DNA of 36,899 nt from Clostridiaceae bacterium (GTDB lineage: Bacteria; Bacillota; Clostridia; DSM-8532), in the NCBI GenBank assembly GCA_012516065.1, contig JAAYXD010000282.1, forward strand, positions 1 to 36,899. The letters run 5' to 3'. The notes beneath the pieces were generated by a model. The model did no database searches. It was not told the DNA's origin and saw only the letters and a program-made list of their open reading frames with translations. The translations under genes and the position numbers were made by a program. Below are positions 1-6,772 of this stretch, in pieces. How positions within the stretch are numbered: position 1 is the stretch's first letter; each line of letters begins with the position of its first letter.

Positions 1-132
1 ACCCGTTCGAAATCTTTGATTTCGGTAGCGGATGAAGCTATTTTATCATATAACAAAATCAAAGAAAACCGGCATCATGTAATTGTTTTACATATAATCA
101 AACAGATACCGTTTCAGGAACAAAAATTTTAA
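1..132 (+). CDS. C-terminal end of a protein starting upstream of the window (possible GGDEF-domain tail)
   Basis: Frame 1 is open from the first base to a TAA at 130-132, giving the last 43 residues of a protein whose start lies outside the window. The tail contains ADEAILSYNKIKENRHHVIV, which resembles the ADxALYxAKxxGRNRV stretch that closes GGDEF diguanylate cyclase domains. The match is loose (the usual LYxAK and GRN are altered), so a degenerate GGDEF domain is only a suggestion and the fragment could belong to something else. No terminator is evident between its stop and the next gene. Confidence 0.4.
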   Translation, partial: TRSKSLISVADEAILSYNKIKENRHHVIVLHIIKQIPFQEQKF

Positions 133-256
133 TAATCGCTTGACGTTTTCCAGATTTAGTAATACCATAAAAATTACTTATAAGATCCCGCTGGGCTGGT
201 ATTACTGCATGCGTAGCAAATTCCTTATGCCCGATCCGATTTCAGGGGGTGGAACG

Positions 257-871
257 TTGAGTAAATTGGAATCTGTCTTTATAGGCATAATAATAGGACC
301 GGTTCTTCCAATTCTTCTCTTTTTGGCAGGGTGGTGGACCAGCTTTTTTTTCGCAGCGGAGCGAACCATATTTTTATTCAGCCTGGTTGGATTCGGAATC
401 GGCTGTATAACAGACATCATAGTTTTTGAATGGATTAAAAAAGCCTACTGGTGGAAACAAAGCGTATTGGTTATGATCTATTTATTTTACTCGGCGTGTT
501 TTTTTGGTTTTTTTATGGGCGTCCCGGTATTTAACCTGGCTGTTGGAGCCATCGCCGGAATTTTCATGGGTAGAAGGTTTTATCATGAAGGTATCGATAA
601 GGAACAGCTAAAGAAAGCTTCCGCGTCTTTTGCACTTTTCTCTGCGCTGGTGATGGTACTCGTTTCGATTGCGTCAGCTTATTTTGCGACAAGAGATATT
701 ACAGATACGGCGCGAAACCTGAAAGGCATGTTTAGACTGCAGTTTCTTCCGACAAATCAAATGATTATTGCTCTGATAGTGGTTGGCGGAACCGGCCTGG
801 TTTTATCACAATATTGGATTGCAAAAAAGTTAACGCATTGGGCATACGGTATTGGAAATAAAACAGCGTAG
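257..871 (+). CDS. Hypothetical multi-pass membrane protein
   Basis: A 204-residue protein if translation starts at TTG 257, which sits 4 bases after a strong AGGGGGTGG ribosome-binding stretch (244-252). The same frame can be extended to TTG 140, but that start has no ribosome binding site. Hydrophobic segments lie at about residues 7-25, 34-54, 65-80, 84-104, 120-142 and 170-188, so five or six membrane helices are likely. Between them is a short charged loop (YHEGIDKEQLKK). I do not recognise a functional family, and no catalytic or transport motif is visible. It ends 52 bases before the PHP-domain gene on the same strand and could be co-transcribed with it. Confidence 0.7.
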   Translation: MSKLESVFIGIIIGPVLPILLFLAGWWTSFFFAAERTIFLFSLVGFGIGCITDIIVFEWIKKAYWWKQSVLVMIYLFYSACFFGFFMGVPVFNLAVGAIAGIFMGRRFYHEGIDKEQLKKASASFALFSALVMVLVSIASAYFATRDITDTARNLKGMFRLQFLPTNQMIIALIVVGGTGLVLSQYWIAKKLTHWAYGIGNKTA

Positions 872-923
872 AAATTATTTGGAAGTACGAAAAACGGTAA
901 GAAGGTTTAAGGGAGATTGTTCA

Positions 924-1766
924 TTGATACTGGATAAAATCGCTGATTTGCATGTTCACTCGTATTATTCGGACGGGACAATGTCGCCGGAAGAAATTTT
1001 AGAAGCCGCTTTAGCCAAAGATGTAGGTTTATTGGCTATTGCCGATCATAATGTCCTTGAAGGTTCTGTCAAATTGCGGGAACTTTGCTCCAAATGCAAT
1101 ATCCGTTATGTTCCCGCTGTTGAGCTGGATACGCTTTGCGAAGGAAAACCCATTCACATACTTGGGTATGGAATGGATTTTTCAGATAAGGAATTCTGTC
1201 TCTTTGTCAGAAGAAACCGCGCTATGCTTGATGAAATAAGCGTAAAGCTGATAGAAAAAATGCAGGCGGATTATAATTCCGTTTCGCTGCCGGATTACCT
1301 GGAATACTCTTACGACAGGAAAAAAGGCGGCTGGAAGGCTCTGCACTATTTGCTCGATAAGGGTCTGTCAAAGAGCTTACGGGGAGGGCTGGAATTTTAT
1401 GATATTTACAATTGCTCTTACGATTGTGTGGACTTTCCCACTGTGAGCGCTGCGGCGCAGTATATTCATAATGCCGGCGGCAAGGCAGTCCTGGCTCATC
1501 CCGGAGAAGTAATTAAAGAAACGGATATGAATTTATTCGCCGAAAAGGTATTGGAACTTGTTTCCTATGGGCTTGACGGCATTGAATGCTATTACCCGTT
1601 TCATACGAAGGACATTACGGACATTTGTCTGGAAATATGTAGAAACAAGGGTTTGCTTATTACTACCGGTTCGGACTGTCACGGGGACTTCGGAAGAACG
1701 GAAATCGGAGAAACGGGCATAGCAATTGGACAGTTGAATCTTGGGAATCTCTTATCAACCACATAG
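924..1766 (+). CDS. PHP-domain metal-dependent phosphoesterase
   Basis: PHP-superfamily protein of about 280 residues starting at TTG 924, preceded by GGGAG at 911-915. An ATG at 852 in the same frame overlaps the upstream gene and adds residues absent from the family, so I prefer 924. The first metal-binding motif is DLHVHSYYSDGT (His10, His12), followed by IADHN, then LAHPGE, and near the C-terminus GSDCHGD. These His and Asp residues hold the di- or trinuclear metal centre of PHP phosphoesterases such as YciV/TrpH (RNase AM, 3',5'-nucleotide phosphatases) and histidinol phosphatases. The order and spacing fit the TrpH-like subgroup. The substrate cannot be read from the sequence. A cytoplasmic soluble enzyme is expected, as no signal or membrane segment is present. 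Confidence 0.85.
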   Translation: MILDKIADLHVHSYYSDGTMSPEEILEAALAKDVGLLAIADHNVLEGSVKLRELCSKCNIRYVPAVELDTLCEGKPIHILGYGMDFSDKEFCLFVRRNRAMLDEISVKLIEKMQADYNSVSLPDYLEYSYDRKKGGWKALHYLLDKGLSKSLRGGLEFYDIYNCSYDCVDFPTVSAAAQYIHNAGGKAVLAHPGEVIKETDMNLFAEKVLELVSYGLDGIECYYPFHTKDITDICLEICRNKGLLITTGSDCHGDFGRTEIGETGIAIGQLNLGNLLSTT

Positions 1767-1957
1767 GTATAAGAAAATGTCCTGCCGACGCAGTTTTTTA
1801 TTTAGGGAAAAAAGATGGATATAAGGCTTTTTCGAACCTCCTGTCACATTAACTGAAATATGGGATGAAGAAAACCAGTGTTTTATTATGATAAAAATTA
1901 TTATGATTCATGAAGATTTTAAGCCGGGAAATAAACGGTGCTTCCGGAGGGAGTCGT
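1767..1957 (+). other. Intergenic stretch with an unexplained open frame, possibly decayed coding DNA
   Basis: Between the PHP gene and the GNAT remnant no start-plus-ribosome-binding-site combination was found. A frame overlapping the end of the PHP gene runs from about 1736 to a TAA at 1850-1852 and has protein-like composition (for example CPADAVFYLGKKDGYKAF). It may be the tail of a decayed or frameshifted gene. I cannot name it. Confidence 0.25.
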
Positions 1958-2205
1958 ATGTGTTTGGAGATAAGAGAGGCCATAGCAGATGATATTGATG
2001 ATTTACAGGAGTTATACTTAAAGCATTAACACAATATCCGCCGGAGGAACCTCAAATAAAGGAGGAATGGGTTTCACTCCTGGAAGAGAAACAGTCTTCT
2101 ATTTTCCCGGTGCAATTATGCGGTTCGGTGAAAAACGGATATTTGCGCACGGGAAAAGCATGCGGCAGGGCTGTTCAAATAAATTTGCGGGAGGTATTTG
2201 TATGA
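1958..2205 (+). pseudogene. Frameshifted, truncated GNAT acetyltransferase remnant
   Basis: ATG 1958 follows a strong GGAGGGAG site (1947-1954) and encodes EIREAIADDIDDLQELYLKH, the typical start of a GNAT N-acetyltransferase, then meets TAA at 2027. Shifting one base in the ATTAA at 2025-2029 reopens the frame from 2026 (LTQYPPEEPQIKEEWVSLLE), which is also GNAT-like, to a TGA at 2203-2205. The conserved acetyl-CoA-binding motif (R/QxxGxG) is missing, so the gene is both frameshifted and internally deleted. Its reopened frame ends in an ATGA overlap with the intact GNAT gene at 2202, suggesting the two were once translationally coupled tandem copies. A sequencing error could explain the shift but not the missing motif. 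Confidence 0.55.
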
Positions 2206-2651
2206 ATTTGGTTATCAGGGAAGCAGGTATAAAAGACTTACCGGATATTCTGGCGTTATATAAGCAGCCTGATATGGATAATGGTGAAGTTCTGCCGGTA
2301 GAACAGGCTGAAACTATTTTCAGGAAAATGGCAGCTTATCCGGATTATAAAGTATATATTGCAGTAAGTGACAATGAAGTTGTCGGTACTTTCGCGCTGG
2401 CGGTTATGGATAACCTTGCCCATATGGGATCGCCTTCGGGACTGATTGAGGATGTAGTTGTAAAAACGGACCGGCAGGGCAAAGGGATCGGAAAACAAAT
2501 GATGAAATATGCAGTGGAATACTGCAAAAAATGCGGATGCTATAAGGTCGTATTGTCAAGTAATCTGAAAAGAGAAAAAGCGCATCGTTTTTATGAATCA
2601 TTGGGGTTTATAAAACATGGATACAGCTTTTTAACAGAGCTGAAAGATTAG
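2202..2651 (+). CDS. GNAT-family N-acetyltransferase
   Basis: 149-residue GNAT acetyltransferase, the usual size for a single-domain member. The start is ATG 2202, 7 bases after GCGGGAGG (2188-2195); an in-frame extension to 2067 runs over the upstream pseudogene and is not family-like. The N-terminus NLVIREAGIKDLPDILALY is the beta1-alpha1 unit. Motif A is VVVKTDRQGKGIGKQMMKYA, with the acetyl-CoA pyrophosphate-binding QGKGIG. Motif B follows as REKAHRFYESLGF. The domain transfers acetyl from acetyl-CoA to an amine, and the acceptor cannot be inferred. It lies at the head of a run of small single-domain genes on the same strand. Confidence 0.88.
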   Translation: MNLVIREAGIKDLPDILALYKQPDMDNGEVLPVEQAETIFRKMAAYPDYKVYIAVSDNEVVGTFALAVMDNLAHMGSPSGLIEDVVVKTDRQGKGIGKQMMKYAVEYCKKCGCYKVVLSSNLKREKAHRFYESLGFIKHGYSFLTELKD

Positions 2652-2709
2652 AGTCTGACAAAAGGCGCGTTCATGCAAATATCAGTTAGAAACTTTGGGG
2701 AATCCTTAT

Positions 2710-3408
2710 ATGACAGGTATCAGTTGTATATTGTTCGATTGTATGGAGACAGTTGTTGACATTGTAAAAAAACCTGATATCAGATTGTATTGTGAATGGG
2801 CTTATTTCGGCAGCGGGTACGAATCTTTATGGGATAGTTTTGATTCTTTTGTCGACGGTTATGAAAAAGCAGTAAATTATCTTAAGTCAAAACAGCAGGA
2901 ATATGAAGAACACAATATAATTGACAGATACAGGCATATGGTTCGAATGATTCCCGTACACTTGCATGAAACAGAAACCGTAGTAAATGCAATCTTCGAG
3001 AACTATTGGAATAACTATAAAAGAAACTGTATTGTTCATGATTCGGTTAAATCAACACTGTATAGTTTGTCAGACAGGTTCAGGCTTGGAATTGTGTCAA
3101 ACTTTATCGTAGATGACGGCGTCGAAGAACTGCTTGATATCCATGAGATCAGTAAATTTTTCGATTTTGTTATTACATCCGTTAAGGTTGGATGGAGAAA
3201 GCCGCATGAAAATATATACGCTGCGGCTTTGGACGCAGCTAAGGCATCAAAAGAGCAGATACTTTTTGTAGGCGATGATTATGTTTGCGATTATGAAGGG
3301 CCGCTGAAATATGGGTTTAATGCCGTTTTGCTTGATAGAGAATCTAGGTTCGGCAGTGTAAATATAAGAATATCGGGTATTGAAGATCTGGTAAATTTAT
3401 TATGTTGA
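2710..3408 (+). CDS. HAD-superfamily hydrolase with atypical motif I
   Basis: 232 residues from ATG 2710, with GGGGA at 2697-2701 as ribosome binding site; TTG 2695 in the same frame lacks one. HAD motif I is FDCMETVVD with nucleophile Asp10, but the usual second Asp (DxD) is Met12. This recalls 2-haloacid dehalogenase-type members (DAYGT), which also lack it, rather than phosphatases. Motif II is IVSNF, the Lys motif is RKPHENIY, and motif III/IV is GDDYVCDYEGPLKYG. The cap is helical, inserted between motifs I and II (about residues 20-125), placing it in subclass I. The missing acid/base residue makes phosphatase activity uncertain. It lies 58 bases downstream of the GNAT gene. Confidence 0.82.
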   Translation: MTGISCILFDCMETVVDIVKKPDIRLYCEWAYFGSGYESLWDSFDSFVDGYEKAVNYLKSKQQEYEEHNIIDRYRHMVRMIPVHLHETETVVNAIFENYWNNYKRNCIVHDSVKSTLYSLSDRFRLGIVSNFIVDDGVEELLDIHEISKFFDFVITSVKVGWRKPHENIYAAALDAAKASKEQILFVGDDYVCDYEGPLKYGFNAVLLDRESRFGSVNIRISGIEDLVNLLC

Positions 3409-3424
3409 TGCAGGAGAGAAACAC

Positions 3425-3844
3425 ATGATTGTTACGCCCAATTTCCATTTTCCCGGCAATTGTATGGAAGCAATCGAGCTGTATAAAAAAGTATTCGGCG
3501 CTAAGGTTCTTTGCGTATTAAAAAGCAAAGATGCGAACCCTGCGGATTATACTCCGGATGAAAAGTATTCCGAGCATGTGTACCATGCCGAAATAATGAT
3601 TGGTGAAACCCGGATCATGATGTCCGATATTACTGATAATAAAGACCATACCCCAGGCAACTCGTTATCACTGGTTGTTACTTTTGATACCGCCGATGAA
3701 GTCAAAAAGGCATATAATTTATTAAAGAATGGTGCGGTTATTATTTCTCCAATGAGAAGCACTACTTATTCATCGTGTTTTGTATCACTGATAGATAAGT
3801 TTGGAATGAGATGGGAACTAATGACCGAACAAACAGAAAGATAA
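3425..3844 (+). CDS. VOC-superfamily (PhnB/glyoxalase-like) protein
   Basis: 139 residues, starting at ATG 3425 with CAGGAGAG just upstream and 16 bases after the HAD gene, so probably the same transcript. The sequence has the PhnB-like VOC layout: NFHFPGNCMEAIELYKKVFGAKV, then HAEIMIGETRIMMSD, then a second beta-alpha module ending SLIDKFGMRWELM. This is the family formerly called 3-demethylubiquinone-9 methyltransferase-like. Such proteins are small cytoplasmic dimers that often bind metals or antibiotics. No substrate can be assigned from sequence alone. Confidence 0.85.
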   Translation: MIVTPNFHFPGNCMEAIELYKKVFGAKVLCVLKSKDANPADYTPDEKYSEHVYHAEIMIGETRIMMSDITDNKDHTPGNSLSLVVTFDTADEVKKAYNLLKNGAVIISPMRSTTYSSCFVSLIDKFGMRWELMTEQTER

Positions 3845-3913
3845 TTAAAAGACATAAATCCGAAGGGCCATGAATTATATACCATAAGCGTTATTTTATC
3901 AGGAGGATAATAT

Positions 3914-4459
3914 ATGGAAGATATAGAAAATACACAGGCAAAAAGATTATTTGATAGTTTGCTTAACCATACCGATGAAAAAACAGCTTATGATATCGCC
4001 TGCGGAATTAAGCTGTCAAAAAGCCCGTCGGATAAAAAGAAACTTGAGTGGGCTGAACATATCTGCAACAGGCTCGATAACAGCTTTGAGAAGGAAAAAG
4101 TTAAACAGATTCGTATGGGATGCTGCTGTAAACCTTCATTGGCAAAGATGAAAGAACTGAAAAAGGTTTACACGGAATCAGTAAACCTGATTGATTTTGC
4201 TGAAAAACTGAATTCTCTGAATCTTGGTGCGAGTTTTTGGTGTGATAACAATGCATTATTTATATGTTATCCGGTTTGCTATTGTTCTTTTGTAAAGAAC
4301 ATTGATAAGCGGCTCCCAATAAGCTGGTGCTACTGTACTCTTGGCCATGCAAAGTATATGTATGAATATGTTTTTGACTGCGAAGCAGAGGCAGAGCTTT
4401 TAGAGAGTATTAAATCAGGGGGAACAAGGTGTGTCATTAAGATTTCAAAAAGACGGTAA
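3914..4459 (+). CDS. Cys-rich conserved hypothetical protein (probably DUF6144 type)
   Basis: 181 residues from ATG 3914 with AGGAGGATAATAT upstream, a very good ribosome binding site. The protein is soluble and rich in cysteine: a CCC-K-P cluster near residue 70 (RMGCCCKPS), then FWCDN, ICYPVCYCSF, SWCYCTLGH and a C-terminal TRCVIKISK. The paired cysteines suggest metal or Fe-S binding, or redox-active thiols. I recall this arrangement from small clostridial proteins grouped as DUF6144, but I cannot confirm the family here. The 3' end overlaps the possible GTG start of the next gene by 29 bases, pointing to coupled expression. Confidence 0.7.
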   Translation: MEDIENTQAKRLFDSLLNHTDEKTAYDIACGIKLSKSPSDKKKLEWAEHICNRLDNSFEKEKVKQIRMGCCCKPSLAKMKELKKVYTESVNLIDFAEKLNSLNLGASFWCDNNALFICYPVCYCSFVKNIDKRLPISWCYCTLGHAKYMYEYVFDCEAEAELLESIKSGGTRCVIKISKRR

Positions 4460-4463
4460 AGAA

Positions 4464-4814
4464 ATGAAAGAATTTTTAGGAAAGCAGGTAGAAGTAATAA
4501 TTGACAGACCAATGGGCAGCAAACATCCAAGGTGTGAAATCATTTATCCTGTTAATTACGGATTTGTACCCGGAACAATAGCCAGGGACGGGAAAGAGAT
4601 TGATGCCTATGTTTTAGGTGAGTCTGAACCGCTTGATAAATATAAAGGTTACGTAATAGCTTATATTCACAGGAAAAATGACAATGAAGACAAGCTTGTA
4701 GTTGCAAAAGAACTTAACAGGTATTGCAAAGAACAGGTGCAAACTTTAACGGAATTCGTAGAAAGAGCTTTTGATATAGAGATTATTATTCATGAAAGCA
4801 ATTCATTAAATTGA
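4464..4814 (+). CDS. Short class I inorganic-pyrophosphatase-like protein
   Basis: 116 residues from ATG 4464, or 127 from GTG 4431, which has the better-placed CAGGGGGA site but would overlap the upstream gene by 29 bases. The sequence matches the core of soluble class I pyrophosphatases: VEVIIDRPMGSKHP, IIYPVNYGFVPGT, then RDGKEIDAYVLG. In Escherichia coli Ppa the last motif is DGDPLDVLV, holding Asp65, Asp67 and Asp70; here Asp65 and Asp70 are kept and Asp67 is Lys. A later NEDKLVVA resembles the EDAKLVAV that carries Asp102. Full pyrophosphatases are about 175 residues, so this is a shortened relative with an altered metal site and may not hydrolyse pyrophosphate efficiently. Confidence 0.8.
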   Translation: MKEFLGKQVEVIIDRPMGSKHPRCEIIYPVNYGFVPGTIARDGKEIDAYVLGESEPLDKYKGYVIAYIHRKNDNEDKLVVAKELNRYCKEQVQTLTEFVERAFDIEIIIHESNSLN

Positions 4815-4818
4815 AATA

Positions 4819-4850
4819 CCTGAGAACCGCCGTAAATGGAGGTTCTCAGG
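4819..4850. terminator. Hairpin between convergent genes (probable bidirectional terminator)
   Basis: A perfect 10-bp inverted repeat, CCTGAGAACC (4819-4828) and GGTTCTCAGG (4841-4850), with a 12-base loop, lies between the pyrophosphatase-like gene and the convergent GH18 gene. There is only a weak T-rich stretch after it (CTGTTCTT), so termination is likely but not textbook. Confidence 0.65.
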
Positions 4851-4875
4851 CTGTTCTTACAGTTCACCGGTATAT

Positions 4876-6396
4876 TTAATGCCTTATTATTTTCTTGACA
4901 ACGGACTCATTAGCTAAAACATTCCATATGTTTTCGTCCTCAATTCCGAGGCGCCACAATGCAAGGCCGTTTATACCCATATTCCATGCGGTTCTTAATT
5001 TTGCGCGGATGCTGTCAGCGTTTTCAAACCATACCTGGTGCTGCTGCCCCTGTTCGTCGGTATAGGAAAAATAGGGGGTCTGGAATCGCATGTCAAACCG
5101 GATTACGCTTCCGTACCGGTTCGCAAGCTGTATTGCCCTGTCATGGGATACGTAAGAGCTTCTTCCTGTCGTAAGGTTAAAGTCGAAGCCGAATACTGAA
5201 ACCGCTGCGGCGATTTTATACCACGGCATTTTTGTTTTCGTATAGTTCAGTACCCTCTGCATCCACGGTATTGATACCGGAGGTCCGGGCGGGCTTCCGG
5301 GCCATCCGAATTCATTATAAAGCATTACAATGAACTGGTCCACGGCGCTTCCGATAACACTGTAATTAAACGGATCGGAAAATGGATTGAACGGCTCGTC
5401 GCTTATACGGGACGGAACCGAAGCCGAAAGATAATAGCCCCTTGGTCTGAATGCGTCGGCTATATCGACATAAAGCTGTGCAAGGTTATCGCTGTCCTCG
5501 GTGTATGCGTCTTCAATATCAATATTCACGCCGTCAAAATTATACTGCTCTACCAGTTGTACAAGATTATTTGCGAATGCGCGGCGGTTCGCGGGTGATG
5601 AAACAAGCCGGCGGACAAGCTCCCTGGCAAGTTCCGTTCCTCCGGGACGGTATAAAAGGTTATGTATAACCGGGAGTATTTTTATATTGTTCCTATGGCT
5701 TATCGCTACAAGAACCCGGATATCCTGATCGGTGAACTGGTAAAACTTGTCGACCTGTGTGGGGTCATTGCGGCTTATCTGGTAAAAAAACAGGCATAGC
5801 TCCGAAATAAGTGATACGTTGTTTACAAAAGAGAAGTACGAACCGGGCAGGCCGGGGCCTTCGGCAAGCGTATAAAAGCCGATTATCGGCTGGATAGGGC
5901 GGCTCGTATCGTGCGCGTCAACAGTAACGACATTTTCGGAAATCCATCCTGTTGAACCGTTATACAGGACAACCCTGTACCAGCCGGTCCGGTATCCTGT
6001 GACGGGAAGCCGTGCTCCCTGCTGCATGACCGCAAGAACAGGGTAATTTGTTCCGGGGCCGCTTCGCACGTTGACCATTGCCGCATTTACGATTACTTCC
6101 GTGTAAAACGGTATTAAAAGCCTTTGCCCGGCGTATATCGTACTGCCGGTTATATTGTTCAGTTCGACCAATGACGGAATTGTCGTATCGAAAAGCTGGG
6201 CGAGCCTGTAAAGGGAATCTCCCGGCTGTACCGTATACTGCATGAGCCTGCCGGGGGTTGGGGGTATATATATCATTTGTCCGACATTTATGACTGTACC
6301 TGAAATTTTATTTGCCTGCTGAAGTGTTTCGACGGTCGTTCCAAAGCGCTGCGCTATCTTATAAAGGCTGTCTCCTGCCGCTACGGTATACCACAT
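4876..6396 (-). CDS. LysM-LysM-SH3b-GH18 spore/cell-wall glycosidase (SleL/YaaH-like)
   Basis: 506 residues. Two LysM peptidoglycan-binding repeats lie at about 2-45 (YTVAAGDSLYKIAQRFGTT) and 52-97 (YTVQPGDSLYRLAQLFDTT). A bacterial SH3 domain spans about 103-160 (VNVRSGPGTNYPVL), and a glycoside hydrolase family 18 barrel about 170-505. The GH18 signature is FDGVNIDIED with catalytic Glu295. There is no signal peptide: LysM begins at residue 2, as in SafA/YaaH/SleL-type spore proteins that are made in the mother cell and deposited in the coat or cortex. The SH3b insertion between LysM and GH18 differs from the simplest SleL layout. The likely role is N-acetylglucosaminidase cleavage of cortex or cell-wall glycan, inferred from family architecture. 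The gene is a single unit convergent with the upstream cluster. Confidence 0.88.
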   Translation of the reverse strand: MWYTVAAGDSLYKIAQRFGTTVETLQQANKISGTVINVGQMIYIPPTPGRLMQYTVQPGDSLYRLAQLFDTTIPSLVELNNITGSTIYAGQRLLIPFYTEVIVNAAMVNVRSGPGTNYPVLAVMQQGARLPVTGYRTGWYRVVLYNGSTGWISENVVTVDAHDTSRPIQPIIGFYTLAEGPGLPGSYFSFVNNVSLISELCLFFYQISRNDPTQVDKFYQFTDQDIRVLVAISHRNNIKILPVIHNLLYRPGGTELARELVRRLVSSPANRRAFANNLVQLVEQYNFDGVNIDIEDAYTEDSDNLAQLYVDIADAFRPRGYYLSASVPSRISDEPFNPFSDPFNYSVIGSAVDQFIVMLYNEFGWPGSPPGPPVSIPWMQRVLNYTKTKMPWYKIAAAVSVFGFDFNLTTGRSSYVSHDRAIQLANRYGSVIRFDMRFQTPYFSYTDEQGQQHQVWFENADSIRAKLRTAWNMGINGLALWRLGIEDENIWNVLANESVVKKIIRH

Positions 6397-6772
6397 AACA
6401 ACACCTTATAATCATTTTCTTTACATCAGTATATGAAAGGAAAAGGTGGTATGTGATATATGATAAATTACGGATTATGCGATAAAAAAGAAGGAAGAGC
6501 AGGGCATGATATATAAACCTCAAACCAAAATACACTATTCAAAGGATATTGGAATTGATTAAGGTATAGGAATAGTTTAACATAATAAAGGGGAGGTGTA
6601 CCTATCTCTAAAGATAGCATGTATAATGCCTTGTTATCGATTTTTTCCTGATACATAAAAATCAAGTACCTTGTATAAATGGTTTAGGACGCAAACTGTT
6701 TGTTTGTGGTAAAGTCATGCTGGTGTAATATGCAAAGGTTATCAGATGCTCAATTTTTCGGGTGGTGTATAT
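6397..6772. other. Divergent intergenic region between the GH18 gene and the YesN-type regulator gene
   Basis: 376 bases with no convincing gene. On the minus strand CATATACT (6428-6435) fits the sporulation sigma-E/K -10 pattern about 30 bases upstream of the GH18 start, but the -35 is unclear. On the plus strand a small hairpin CTATCT...AGATAG (6602-6617) is followed directly by TATAAT at 6622-6627, which may be the -10 of the regulator gene promoter, although no good -35 was found at the right distance. Confidence 0.35.

Noticed and set aside
2202-4814. Run of small single-domain genes read as an integron cassette array
   Set aside because: No attC-like inverted repeats were seen between the genes, spacings are irregular, and no integrase gene is present.
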